Under the pieces are notes generated by a model. It was not told the DNA's origin. It was given only the letters and a program-made list of their open reading frames with translations, and did no database searches. The position numbers and the translations under genes are program-made. A DNA stretch of 50,949 nucleotides from Crenalkalicoccus roseus (lineage in GTDB: Bacteria; Pseudomonadota; Alphaproteobacteria; Acetobacterales; Acetobacteraceae): contig NZ_SJDM01000022.1 in the NCBI RefSeq assembly GCF_004761865.1, positions 1-50,949 of the forward strand, in the 5' to 3' direction. Each line of letters begins with the position of its first letter. The stretch's first letter is position 1. Positions 11,348 through 19,737 of this stretch are shown here, piece by piece.

Positions 11348-11833
11348 ATGCCTCAGCTCAGCCTGCACACCCCGCTCGGCGACCTGACCCTGTTCGAGGA
11401 GGAGGGGGCGATCGTCGCCCTGGACTGGGGCCGCGGCCTGCACCCGGAGGGCGGGGCGGCGGCGCCGACGCCGCTGCTGCGCGAGGCCGCCGTGCGGCTG
11501 CAGGACTATTTCGACGGCCGCGCCGTCGCCTTCGACCTGCCCCTCGCCCCGCGCGGCACCGCCTTCCAGCGCCGCGTCTGGGAGGCGCTGCGCCGCATCC
11601 CGCCCGGCGAGACCCGCACCTACAGCGACATCGCGCGCGAGGTCGGCTGCCGCGCCGCCCGCGCCATCGGGCGGGCCAACGGCGCCAACCCGATCCCGAT
11701 CCTGATCCCCTGTCACCGGGTCGTGGCCACTGGCGGCGCGCTCGGCGGCTATTCCGGCGGCGAGGGGCTGGCTACGAAACGCTACCTGCTCGACCTCGAA
11801 CGCCGCGCGCGCCGGCAAGGAGCCCCCACATGA
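11348..11833 (+). CDS. ogt: Methylated-DNA--[protein]-cysteine S-methyltransferase
   Basis: Suicide repair enzyme that takes alkyl groups from O6-alkylguanine onto its own cysteine. 161 residues. Motifs: FQRRVWEALRRIPPGETRTY, the helix-turn-helix region SDIAREVGCRAARAIGRANGAN with the arginine finger, and the acceptor motif PCHRV with Cys122. Ada-type regulatory domains are absent, so this is the stand-alone type. Its TGA overlaps the ATG of the next gene (ATGA). Start ATG at 11348, 49 bases after the DUF255 gene. Confidence 0.95.
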   Translation: MPQLSLHTPLGDLTLFEEEGAIVALDWGRGLHPEGGAAAPTPLLREAAVRLQDYFDGRAVAFDLPLAPRGTAFQRRVWEALRRIPPGETRTYSDIAREVGCRAARAIGRANGANPIPILIPCHRVVATGGALGGYSGGEGLATKRYLLDLERRARRQGAPT

Positions 11834-12801
11834 ACCACGCCATCCGCGTCCACGAGCCCGGCGGCCCCGAGAAGCTGGTCTGGGAGGAGGTGCCCCGGCC
11901 GGACCCGAAGCCCGGCGAGGCGCTGGTGCGGCACGAGGCGGTGGGGCTGAACTACATAGACGTCTATTTCCGCACCGGCCTCTACAAGGCCCCCTCGCTT
12001 CCCGTCACCATCGGGATGGAGGGCGCCGGTGTGGTGGAGGCGGTGGGCGAGGGCGTCACCGACCTCAAGCCCGGCGACCGCGTCGCCTATGCCGGCGCGC
12101 TCGGTGCCTATGCCGAGGCGCGCTGCGTTCCCGCCGACCGGCTGGTGAAGCTGCCCGAGGGCATCAGCACCGAACAGGCCGCGGCGATGATGCTGCAGGG
12201 CATGACGGCGCAGTACCTGCTGCGGCGCACCTACAGGGTGCAGCCGGGTGACACCATCCTGCTGCACGCCGCCGCCGGCGGCGTCGGCCTCATCATGGTG
12301 CAGTGGGCGAAGCACCTCGGCGCCACCGTCATCGGCGTGGTCTCGACGCCGGAGAAGGCGGAGCTGATCAAGGCCCACGGCGCCGACCACGCGCTGCTGT
12401 CCGGCGAGGACATCCCGGCGCGGGTGCAGGAGATCACCGGCGGCGCCATGGTGCCCGTGGTGTACGACAGCGTCGGGCGCGACACCTTCCTCGCCTCGCT
12501 CGACTGCCTGCGGCCGCTCGGGCTGATGGTGAGCTTCGGCAACGCCTCCGGCCCGGTCTCGGTGCCCGACCTCGGCATCCTCGCCGCCAAGGGCTCGCTC
12601 TACGTCACGCGGCCGACGCTGAACACCTACACGGCGAAGCGCGAGGACCTGCTCGCCACCGCGCAGGACCTGTTCGAGGTGGTGCGCTCCGGCGCGGTGA
12701 AGATCCGCGTCAACCAGACCTTCCCGCTGAAGGACGCCGCCGAGGCGCACCGCGCGCTGGAAGGCCGCAGGACGACGGGCAGCACGGTGCTGCTGCCCTG
12801 A
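11830..12801 (+). CDS. NADPH:quinone oxidoreductase (zeta-crystallin type MDR)
   Basis: 323 residues, medium-chain dehydrogenase/reductase without the zinc ligands. The catalytic-domain opening AIRVHEPGGPEKLVWEEVP and NYIDVYFRTGLYKAPSLP are typical of quinone reductase 1. The NADPH Rossmann motif is AAAGGVGLIMVQWAKHLGA. VYDSVGRDTF and FPLKDAAEAHRALEGRRTTGS follow as in QOR. Likely one- or two-electron reduction of quinones or enones in the cytoplasm. Translationally coupled to ogt. A strong stem-loop at 12834-12849 follows. Confidence 0.93.
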   Translation: MNHAIRVHEPGGPEKLVWEEVPRPDPKPGEALVRHEAVGLNYIDVYFRTGLYKAPSLPVTIGMEGAGVVEAVGEGVTDLKPGDRVAYAGALGAYAEARCVPADRLVKLPEGISTEQAAAMMLQGMTAQYLLRRTYRVQPGDTILLHAAAGGVGLIMVQWAKHLGATVIGVVSTPEKAELIKAHGADHALLSGEDIPARVQEITGGAMVPVVYDSVGRDTFLASLDCLRPLGLMVSFGNASGPVSVPDLGILAAKGSLYVTRPTLNTYTAKREDLLATAQDLFEVVRSGAVKIRVNQTFPLKDAAEAHRALEGRRTTGSTVLLP

Positions 12802-12833
12802 GGGGGGCGCCGCGTCCCGGCCGCCTGGGCTGA

Positions 12834-12859
12834 GGCGGGGCGCCCCGCCCTTTCCCTTT
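12834..12859 (+). terminator. Putative terminator after the quinone oxidoreductase gene
   Basis: GGCGGGGCGCCCCGCC (12834-12849) is a perfect 16-bp palindrome able to fold as a 6-bp G/C stem with a 4-base loop. It is followed by CTTTCCCTTT, a pyrimidine-rich tail with six T. It sits 33 bases after the stop of the preceding gene. The tail is weaker than in textbook intrinsic terminators. Confidence 0.45.
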
Positions 12860-13448
12860 GCCCCTGCCGTTCTGTTTGTGTCATGTTCCGTGGCAGGACC
12901 GCAAGGGGGCCCCGCTCTCCAACGCCGAGTGGCAGGCGCTCCGCCCCTTCCGCCGCCACGAGCGCCGCCCGGGCCGCCCCCTCGGCACCGATCCGCGCCC
13001 CCGCCTCGACGCCAGGCTGCGCGCCGCCACCACCGGCCTGCCCTGGCGCGCCCGGCCCGAACACTACGGCCGCAGCACCACCATCGCCCGCCACTTCCAC
13101 CGCCTCGCCCAGGCCGGCCTCTGGACCCGACTGCTCGAGGCCCTCGCCCACCCCAAGGCACCGCCCGCGCTGCGCGCCCTCGAGTACCGGCTCCGCCGCG
13201 CCGCCCGCCGCGCCATGCGCCTGCTCGGCATGAAGGGCCTCGACCTCGCCCAGCGTCTCGGCCTGCTCAGCGCCCGGCCCATGCTGCCCCGGATGCTGAC
13301 CAACCGCGATGTGTCCCACCGCCTCGCCACCCCCACCACCGCCCTGCTCGACCGCCTGCCCGAGCAGAGGCCGCCCCCCGGAACCCTCCGCCGCCTCGCC
13401 ACCGCAGGCGGCAGGCGCGTCCGGTCAAGGAAGTTCGCCCCGCCGTGA
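12858..13448 (+). CDS. Orphan IS402/IS5-type DNA-binding-domain protein (DUF4096-like)
   Basis: About 196 residues. LSNAEWQALRPF, GRPLGTDPRPRLDARLRAA, TGLPWRARPEHYGRSTTI and HFHRLAQAGLWTRLLEALA align with the N-terminal helix-turn-helix domain of IS5/IS402 transposases. The DDE catalytic part is missing. Instead there is a basic helical C-terminus with RAMRLLGMKGLDLAQRLGLLSARPMLPRMLTNRDVSHRL. No ATG is available in this frame before the domain; the open frame begins at TTG 12858, with another TTG at 12876 and no clear ribosome site. An ATG at 12883 lies in another frame, just before a GGGGG CCCC run. So the gene is either non-canonically started, frameshifted, or decayed at the 5' end. It could be a domesticated DNA-binding protein or a transposase relic. 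Confidence 0.55.
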   Translation: MPLPFCLCHVPWQDRKGAPLSNAEWQALRPFRRHERRPGRPLGTDPRPRLDARLRAATTGLPWRARPEHYGRSTTIARHFHRLAQAGLWTRLLEALAHPKAPPALRALEYRLRRAARRAMRLLGMKGLDLAQRLGLLSARPMLPRMLTNRDVSHRLATPTTALLDRLPEQRPPPGTLRRLATAGGRRVRSRKFAPP

Positions 13449-13452
13449 GGGG

Positions 13453-13641
13453 TCACTCCCCGCCGGTGCTGGCGGTAGGATTGCCGGCGCCGGTCCACCA
13501 CATCACGATCCCACCCCAGAGCATGGCGATGACCGCTGCGCTCTGCCCGGCGCCCAGCGCGGCCGCCAGCGCGCCGAGCACCGCGAGGCCGAGGAGCACG
13601 GCGAGGATATTGCGTTCCAGGAAACTGCCGACCGGTCCCAT
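13453..13641 (-). CDS. Small two-helix membrane protein, 62 aa
   Basis: Starts MGPVGSFLERNILAVLLGLAVLGALAAALGAG at the ATG at 13641, with a GGGAAGG ribosome site upstream. Two hydrophobic segments are visible (about residues 12-32 and 36-50), ending GGIVMWWTGAGNPTASTGGE. There are no known motifs. It is divergent from the gene at 13738, with only 96 bases between the starts, so the promoters must lie back to back. Function unknown. Confidence 0.6.
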   Translation of the reverse strand: MGPVGSFLERNILAVLLGLAVLGALAAALGAGQSAAVIAMLWGGIVMWWTGAGNPTASTGGE

Positions 13642-13737
13642 GCTGCGCCGCCTTCCCACAAAGAGGCCCGCCCCGTGCCGGCCCCGGGACGAAGCCTGCC
13701 AGCCCGCGCCGGGGCGCGTCCAGCGGCGGAGGAGGCG

Positions 13738-14415
13738 ATGAGCGCGCCGGGCTATGTGCACCACCGCATCACCGCCGCGCCGCGGCGCTGGCGGGAGGTG
13801 GCCGAGGCGCTGGCGCGCCGCCGGGCCGCGCTGGCGGAAGCGGGCGGCGCGCTCTACGGCCTGTGGCGCAGCCAGATCGGCCGCCCGCGGGACGAGGTGA
13901 CGGCCATCACCGCCTGGTCCGCGCTGGCGGACGCCACCCGGGCCGAGGCGGCGCTGATCGGCGGCACGGCGGATGTGCGCGGCGCCTCCAGCCGGGCGAT
14001 GGCGCCCACGCTCCGCCCCACCACGCCGGCGCCGCCGCAGCGGCAGGGCAACTACGCCTTCCGCTGGTTCCTCACCCCGGAGCGGGACTGGGCGGAATTC
14101 CTTGCTCTCTGCACCCAGGGCTGGCCCGGCTTCGAGGCCGCCTATGACTCCCAGGTGATCGGCCTCTGGCGCTGCTCGGGAGAGGTGACCGGCGCCACCG
14201 AGATGCCCGGCGCCGGGGAGGGGATCCTGAGCCTGCTGCTGACGCGCCGGCCGGACCTCGCCATGTGGGAGCGTTCCAAGCTGCCGCAGGGCCCGGCCGA
14301 GGCCGCGGTGCGCGAGGCCCTCAGCCGCCGCTACGACCTCTGCACCTGGACTGTGGTGTATACGACCACGCTGCTCACCGCCACGGACCGCCCCGATCAG
14401 GCGCGCTGGGCATGA
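13738..14415 (+). CDS. Putative two-repeat dimeric alpha/beta-barrel (NIPSNAP-like) protein
   Basis: 225 residues. The ATG at 13738 follows GGAGGAGG. The first half, GYVHHRITAAPRRWREVAEAL...LYGLWRSQIGRPRDEVTAITAW, and the second half, AFRWFLTPERDWAEFLALCTQGWPGFEAAY...VIGLWRCSGEV, have the same pattern: strand, amphipathic helix, G-LW-strand, then an acid-rich turn. This is how tandem ferredoxin-like NIPSNAP/ABM domains look. I infer the fold from that pattern and have no functional evidence. No signal peptide. The gene lies just before decayed transposases, at the edge of the island. Confidence 0.55.
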   Translation: MSAPGYVHHRITAAPRRWREVAEALARRRAALAEAGGALYGLWRSQIGRPRDEVTAITAWSALADATRAEAALIGGTADVRGASSRAMAPTLRPTTPAPPQRQGNYAFRWFLTPERDWAEFLALCTQGWPGFEAAYDSQVIGLWRCSGEVTGATEMPGAGEGILSLLLTRRPDLAMWERSKLPQGPAEAAVREALSRRYDLCTWTVVYTTTLLTATDRPDQARWA

Positions 14416-14555
14416 GGCGGCCGGGCCACCGCCGCCCCGGGCCGGTGAAGGCGGCCCGCCGGATCATACCAACGGCCCCGAGCACTGCTCGTGGCGGCTT
14501 CCCTGCGCGTTGCGCTTGGCTGGCTCCTGCGGCCGGTTCGCGGGAGGGCGGGACG

Positions 14556-15030
14556 TTGGCGGCTGTGGTGACGCGGTTGGATCGGCCGCCTTCGGAGCCA
14601 CGGCGAGCCGCGGCGGCAAGCGGGGATGCGCGGGCGGCGCGGCGGATGCTGGCGATCGCGCTGGTGCTGGAGGGCAGGTCGCGGGCGAAGGCGGCGGAGA
14701 GCCGCGGGAGGGACCGTCAGACGCTGCGCGACCGGGTGCATCGCTGCAACGCCGAGGGCTTGGCCGGGCCGCTCGATCGTCGCGGCGCGGTGGGCGCCAA
14801 GCCGCGGCTGACGCCCGAGCAGGAGGCGGAGGTGCAGGCCTGGGTCGAAGGCGGGCCTGACCCGGCAGTGCCTGGCGGCCTGGTGCGCTGGCGGCGGGTT
14901 GATCCGCGCGACCTGACCGCGCGCGAGTTCGGCGTCGCGCTGCATGAGCGCAGCGTCGGCAAGCTGCCGCGCCGGCTCGACTTCCGCCGGCTTGCGGTGC
15001 GCCCGCAGCACCCCGAGAGCCACCCTGGCG
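14556..15030 (+). pseudogene. IS630-family transposase remnant (N-terminal part)
   Basis: Frame from TTG 14556: ARRMLAIALVLEGRSRAKAA, DRQTLRDRVHRCNAEGL and RLTPEQEAEVQAWVEGGPDP, then VRWRRVDPRDLTAREFGV and ALHERSVGKLPRRLDFRRL. This is the helix-turn-helix and linker half of an IS630 transposase. After VRPQHPESH the similarity stops, with no DDE domain in any frame. The rest, up to about 15190, has stops in all frames and I see nothing identifiable in it. The element is dead. Confidence 0.8.
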
Positions 15031-15198
15031 GCCGCGACCCTCCCGCCCGAGGCCGCCGTCGAGTTCGCCCTTCCGGAGGCGTCGAAGGCGAAGGACGGAC
15101 CGAAACCAAAGGAGTTCGACGAGGATCAGTAGCCCGCGCCTGCCCCGAAGCCGAAGTTCCAGGAAGCCGTGCTCGACAGCAGCCAGATGATCGAACTA

Positions 15199-15779
15199 GG
15201 GTCTGTACCCAATTGACGTGAGAGGGTTGCGGGGAGTCACCCCGCCAACCGGCGGGGGATGGACCGCGGCGCGCCTGTTCTGGCTGAGCGACGTGCCGTG
15301 GGCGGCAATGGAGCCGCATCTGCCGATGGTCCATACCGGGCCGCGGCGCGTGGACGACCGGCGGGTGATCAGCGGCATCGTGCACCGCTTCCGCGAAGGC
15401 TGCCGCTGGCGCGCCCTGCCGCCGGAATACGGGCCGTACACGACGGTGTTCAACCGCTGGAACCGCTCGAGCCAGCGCGGCCTCTGGCCGCGCCTCTTCG
15501 CCGCCCTCGTCGCCTGCGCCGACCCGCCGCAGGTCACGCTGATCGACCGTTCCGCGGTGAAGGCGCACCGCTCGGCGGCTGGCGCGAAAAAGGGGCGGTG
15601 GTGATCCTGCCGCCAGGCGATCTGGCCGTTCGCGCGGCGGGCGCACCACCAGGATCCACGCGCTCTGCGACGAGCAAGGCCGCCCGCACGCGATCCTGCT
15701 GACCGGCGGTTCGGCATTTGGCCGCAACGGCCAGACCGCCGCCTTTCCCGACAAGCGGCCGCGAGCGCATGGATCGTGA
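15199..15779 (+). pseudogene. IS5-family (IS427-type) transposase remnant
   Basis: The left end looks like an insertion-sequence terminus: GGGTCTGTACCCAATTGACG at 15199-15218. The frame from 15218 gives WLSDVPWAAMEPHLP, RRVDDRRVISGIVHRFREGC and WRALPPEYGPYTTVFNRWNR, then TLIDRSAVKAHRSAAGAKKG, and stops at 15604. A frameshift later, SRGGRTTRIHALCDEQGRPH and AILLTGGSAF continue to a TGA at 15777. This is the HTH and first-aspartate part of an IS5 transposase in two frames, with the C-terminal half gone. The right end was not found. Confidence 0.82.
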
Positions 15780-15792
15780 GATTTTCTCACGA
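15774..15792. repeat. Perfect 8-bp inverted repeat
   Basis: TCGTGAGA TTT TCTCACGA: a perfect 8-bp inverted repeat with a 3-base centre, at the junction between the dead IS5 copy and the molybdenum hydroxylase operon. It could be an operator for that operon, a hairpin, or an end of a mobile element. It lies about 110 bases upstream of the first gene. Confidence 0.5.
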
Positions 15793-15901
15793 CATGTGAG
15801 CAATTCTGGTTTGTTGCTCTCGGGTTTGGCGCCTAGCCATCTTGCATCCCAGTGGGAAGGGCGCCGTCCATGCCATACCCGTCACTGAAAGAGCGGCCGG
15901 C

Positions 15902-16786
15902 ATGAAGGCCGCCCCTTTCGCCTATGTCCGGGCCGAGAGCCTGGACCACGCCCTCGACCTCCTCGCCGCGTATGGCGGCGAGGCGAAGCCCATCGCTGGC
16001 GGGCAGAGCCTCGTGCCGATGATGGCCATGCGCCTCGCCCGCCCCGCCCTGCTCGTGGACATCAACCGCTTGCCGGCGCTGAAGGGAGTGGCGGTTGGCC
16101 CGCGGTGCGCTGTCATGGGCGCCACGACTCGTCAGCGCGCGGTGGAGGAAGATGCGGCGCTGCACCGCGCCGTGCCGCTGCTGCGCGCCGCGCTGGCCTG
16201 GGTCGGCCATGTGCAGACGCGCAACCGCGGCACGGTGGGCGGTAGCCTCGCGCATGCCGATCCCTCGGCCGAACTGCCGCTTGCCGCCTGCGTGCTAGAC
16301 GCGACGTTGGTGCTACAGAGCCGCGCTGGCGGCGAGCGCCGCCTCTCCGCAGCCGACTTCTTCCTCGCCCCCATGGTCACTGCGGCGGAGGAGGCTGAAT
16401 GCCTCACCGCCATCGAATGGCCGGTGTGGGAGGGGCCCGGCGTCGCCTGCGCCTTCGAGGAGGTGGCGATCCGCCACGGCGACTTCGCCATGGCCGCCGC
16501 TGCCTGCCAGATCCAGCTTGACGCGGACGGGGTGTGCCGCCGCGCGGCGCTCGGGCTCGGCGGGGTGGCGGGCACGCCGCTCGCCTTCCCCGACCTCGCC
16601 GCGCAGCTTGAGGGCCGGCGCATCCACGAGCGCCTCGCCCAAGAGGTCGCGGAAGCCGCGGCGGCGCGCAGCGAGCCCGGCTCCGACACCCACGCTGACG
16701 CCGAATACCGCCGCCACCTCGCCGCCGTGCTGCTGCGCCGCGTCCTGCTGCGCGCGGCGGGCGCGCCGGCCCGTGCCCCGATCTGA
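15902..16786 (+). CDS. Molybdenum hydroxylase FAD subunit (CoxM/xanthine dehydrogenase family)
   Basis: 294 residues. Passes electrons from the Fe-S subunit to an acceptor via FAD. Both FAD loops of the family are present: AGGQSLVPMMAMR at about residues 32-44 and TVGGSLAHADPSAELP at 111-126. The C-terminal CO_deh_flav_C region (FEEVAIRHGDFAMAAAACQI) is intact. Start ATG at 15902; the frame extends 20 residues upstream without similarity. It is the first gene of a five-gene row (16805, 17292, 19738, 20505). G+C is visibly lower than in the core genes. Confidence 0.93.
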   Translation: MKAAPFAYVRAESLDHALDLLAAYGGEAKPIAGGQSLVPMMAMRLARPALLVDINRLPALKGVAVGPRCAVMGATTRQRAVEEDAALHRAVPLLRAALAWVGHVQTRNRGTVGGSLAHADPSAELPLAACVLDATLVLQSRAGGERRLSAADFFLAPMVTAAEEAECLTAIEWPVWEGPGVACAFEEVAIRHGDFAMAAAACQIQLDADGVCRRAALGLGGVAGTPLAFPDLAAQLEGRRIHERLAQEVAEAAAARSEPGSDTHADAEYRRHLAAVLLRRVLLRAAGAPARAPI

Positions 16787-16804
16787 GAGGAAGGACCACC
16801 CCCC

Positions 16805-17299
16805 ATGTTGGCCCCGCCGTCCCCCGTCACTGTCGAGATCATCGTCAACGGAACGCCGCGCCGCGCCTGCGTGGAGCCGCGCACCACGCTGGTGGACTTC
16901 CTGCGCGAGCATCTCGGCCTCACCGGCACTCATATCGGCTGCGAGCACGGCATCTGCGGCGCCTGCTCCGTGCTGCTGGAGGGCGAACCGGTGCGCGCCT
17001 GCTGCCTCTTCGCCTTGCAGGTGGAGGGCCTGTCGGTCACCACGGTGGAGGGGCTCGCGCCCGCGCGAGGCGAACTCTCGCGCCTGCAGAACGCCTTCTG
17101 TGAAGCGCATGCGCTGCAGTGCGGCTACTGCACGCCCGGCATGCTCATCGCCTGCCATGACCTCCTGGCGCGCAATCCGCGTCCCAGCGAGGAGGAGATC
17201 CGCGAGGCGATCGGCGGCAACCTCTGCCGCTGCACCGGCTACCAGCAGATCGTGGACGCGGTGAAGCTCGCCTCGGGCCAGGAGGCGGCGCATGGCTGA
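16805..17299 (+). CDS. Molybdenum hydroxylase 2[2Fe-2S] subunit (CoxS family)
   Basis: 164 residues, cytoplasmic. The plant-type [2Fe-2S] cluster is bound by C46 EHGI C51 GA C54 and the cysteine pair near 66-67. The second, helical cluster is bound by QC106GYC109TPGM and C141RC143TGY. All eight ligands are present. The gene overlaps the large subunit by 8 bases, as is usual for these operons. Confidence 0.95.
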   Translation: MLAPPSPVTVEIIVNGTPRRACVEPRTTLVDFLREHLGLTGTHIGCEHGICGACSVLLEGEPVRACCLFALQVEGLSVTTVEGLAPARGELSRLQNAFCEAHALQCGYCTPGMLIACHDLLARNPRPSEEEIREAIGGNLCRCTGYQQIVDAVKLASGQEAAHG

Positions 17300-19718
17300 G
17301 CCCCCGCGCTTCCGCTACATCGGCCAACACCGTCGGGCGGTCGAGCATCGCCGCTTCGTCACCGGCCAGGGGCGCTACGCGGCCGATATCGCCCTGCCCG
17401 GCCTGCTGCACGTCGCCATCGTCGCGAGCCCGCATGCGAGCGCACGCATCCTGAGCGTGGACGCCTCCGCCGCGCTCGCCCTGCCCGGCGTTCACGCGGT
17501 GCTGACCGGCGAGGACCTCCAGCCGGAGATCGAGCCCATGCTGCCGGGCGTGGACGCGCCGGAGGTGCGGCGCTTCCCGCTCGCGCGCGATGTCGTGCGC
17601 TACGCCGGCGAGTGGGTGGCGGCTGTGGTGGCGGACAGCCGCGCCATCGCCGAGGACGCAGCCGAGCTCGTCGAGGTGGACTATGCGCCCTCGCCGCATG
17701 TGGTGGACCCCGAAGCCGCGATCGCGCCCGGCGCGCCTCTGGTGCATCCGATGCGTGGCTCCAACGTGATCTTCAGGCGAGAGTTCGTCTGGGGCCCGGT
17801 GGAGGAGGATTTCGCCGCCGCTGCGCATCGCCTCTCCTACCGCGTGCGCTGGGGCCGCTCTGCCACGGTGCCCATCGAGACCTTCGTCTGCACCGCCGCC
17901 TGGAACGACGCGACCAACCTGCTCGATGTCTGGGCCTCCATCCAGATGCCGAAGTTCCCGGACTTGCTGGCGCGCTGCCTGCGCCTGCCGGGCAACGCAG
18001 TGCGCGTGCATTTCGACGTGGATGTAGGTGGCTCATACGGCGTGAAGCGGGGCCTTAAGCACGCCATCCTAGTGGGCTTCCTCGCGCGCCAGCTCGGCCG
18101 GCCCGTGCGCTTTCTGGAGGACCGGCTGGAGAACATGCGCGGCGGCGACATGCAGGGGCCGGACCGCCTCTTCGACGTGACCCTTGCCTTCGACGACAAG
18201 GGCGTCATCCGCTCCATGCGCATGCGCGCGCTGGACGATGTGGGCGCCTATGCCGGCCGCTCGCCCTTCCAGCTCGGCAAGCCGGTGGGGGCCATCGTCG
18301 GGCCATACACGATCCACAGCGTCGCCTACGAGGCGATCTCGGTGCTGACGAACAAGACGCCGCAGGAGGCGGTGCGCGGATTCGGCCAGGCTCCGACCAA
18401 CTATGCGATCGAGACGGGGCTGGACAAGGTCGCGCGCTTCCTGGGCCTTGATCGCATCGAACTGCGCCGGCGCAACTTAATCCCGCCCGAGCGCTTCCCC
18501 TACCTGATCCCCTCCGGGACGCTCTACGATTCCGGGGACTATGCACGGGTGCTGGACAAGGCGCTCGCCGCCGCGCCCTACGCCGAGCTGCTGCGCCAGC
18601 GCGAGGCGCTGCGCGCGCAGGGGAGGCTCGCGGGCATTGGCGTCTCCACTTGCCTCGAGCCCTCGGGCGGCAACTCCTCCTTCGAGCCGCTGTTCAACCC
18701 GAAGAACACCACCACCACCTGGATGGATTCCTGCCTGATCCGCGTGGACCTGAACGGGGCGGTGACGGCGGTGATGGCCACCTCCAGCTCCGGCCAGGCG
18801 CACGAGACTCTGGTCTCCACCGTGGTGGGCGAGGTGCTGCAGCGCGAACCCGATTCCATCCGCGTGATCCATGCGGACTCACTCTCCGCCCTGCCTTCCA
18901 ACAGCCCTGTCGGCAGCCGCATGGCGATCATGCTGGGCGGCGCCGCGGCGGGAGCGGCGAAGCGCATCCGCGCGAAGATGCTGCGCATCGCCGCGCACAA
19001 CCTTGGCGTGGCGGAGGAGGCGCTGGAGTGGCGCGAAGGCGCGGCCGTGCTGCGCGCGGACCCGACGCGCGCCCTTTCCTGGGCTCGGCTCGTGGAGATC
19101 GCACACCGTGAGTTCCACAACCTTCCGCCCGGGATGGAGCCGGGGCTCCAGGAGAGCTTCGTGTGGGAGGTGCCCGGCGGCGGTGGGCTGCCCACCCCCG
19201 ATGGCCGCATCCAGATGTATCCTTGCCACTCCTTCGAGGCCCATGTGGTGCTGGCGAGCGTGGACCCGGAGACGGGCAAGGTTGCGCTGCACCGCTACGT
19301 GGTAGGGCACGACTGCGGAGTGATGATCAGCCCCGATGTGGTGCACGGCATGACCTATGGCGGCGTCGCGCATGGGCTGGGCGCGGCACTGATGGAGAAG
19401 TTCGCCTATTCGCCCGAGGGCCAACTCCTCTCGGGCTCCTTGATGGACTACCTGCTGCCCTCCGCACAGGAAGTGCCGCCGATCACCATTGTGGATCACT
19501 GCACGCCATCTCCGCTGACCGAGTTCGGCCAAAAGGGCTCGGGCGAGGCGGGCTATCTTGGTGGTCCTGCGGCGATCGCAAGCGCGATCAACGACGCACT
19601 CGCCCCGCTCGGCGCTGCGCTGGATGCGCTGCCCATGACCCCCGCCGCGATCTGGCGCACCCTGCGCGCCGCCCAGATGGCGCGCGCCGCGACCGAGTCC
19701 ACGCGCGAGCCGACCTGA
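17292..19718 (+). CDS. Molybdenum hydroxylase large (molybdopterin) subunit (CoxL-like)
   Basis: 808 residues. Mo-pterin cytosine dinucleotide subunit of the xanthine-oxidase superfamily. It starts RYIGQHRRAVEHRRFVTGQG, then GGSYGVKRGLKHAILVGFLA, EAVRGFGQAP (Moco contact) and, near the end, GQKGSGEAGYLGG with the catalytic glutamate. The AYRCSFR active-site loop of true CO dehydrogenase is absent, so it should not be called carbon-monoxide dehydrogenase. The substrate is unknown: probably an aromatic or N-heterocyclic carbon or an aldehyde. The neighbouring crotonase and organic-acid-type binding protein suggest a catabolic hydroxylation. No XdhC/CoxG-type maturation gene is adjacent. Confidence 0.93.
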   Translation: MAEPPRFRYIGQHRRAVEHRRFVTGQGRYAADIALPGLLHVAIVASPHASARILSVDASAALALPGVHAVLTGEDLQPEIEPMLPGVDAPEVRRFPLARDVVRYAGEWVAAVVADSRAIAEDAAELVEVDYAPSPHVVDPEAAIAPGAPLVHPMRGSNVIFRREFVWGPVEEDFAAAAHRLSYRVRWGRSATVPIETFVCTAAWNDATNLLDVWASIQMPKFPDLLARCLRLPGNAVRVHFDVDVGGSYGVKRGLKHAILVGFLARQLGRPVRFLEDRLENMRGGDMQGPDRLFDVTLAFDDKGVIRSMRMRALDDVGAYAGRSPFQLGKPVGAIVGPYTIHSVAYEAISVLTNKTPQEAVRGFGQAPTNYAIETGLDKVARFLGLDRIELRRRNLIPPERFPYLIPSGTLYDSGDYARVLDKALAAAPYAELLRQREALRAQGRLAGIGVSTCLEPSGGNSSFEPLFNPKNTTTTWMDSCLIRVDLNGAVTAVMATSSSGQAHETLVSTVVGEVLQREPDSIRVIHADSLSALPSNSPVGSRMAIMLGGAAAGAAKRIRAKMLRIAAHNLGVAEEALEWREGAAVLRADPTRALSWARLVEIAHREFHNLPPGMEPGLQESFVWEVPGGGGLPTPDGRIQMYPCHSFEAHVVLASVDPETGKVALHRYVVGHDCGVMISPDVVHGMTYGGVAHGLGAALMEKFAYSPEGQLLSGSLMDYLLPSAQEVPPITIVDHCTPSPLTEFGQKGSGEAGYLGGPAAIASAINDALAPLGAALDALPMTPAAIWRTLRAAQMARAATESTREPT

Positions 19719-19737
19719 CAGACAGGAGATACGAGGA

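Noticed and set aside
17292-19718. Aerobic carbon-monoxide dehydrogenase (coxL form I)
   Set aside because: The diagnostic AYRCSFR loop is absent and EAVRGFGQAP is present instead; only the superfamily can be stated.
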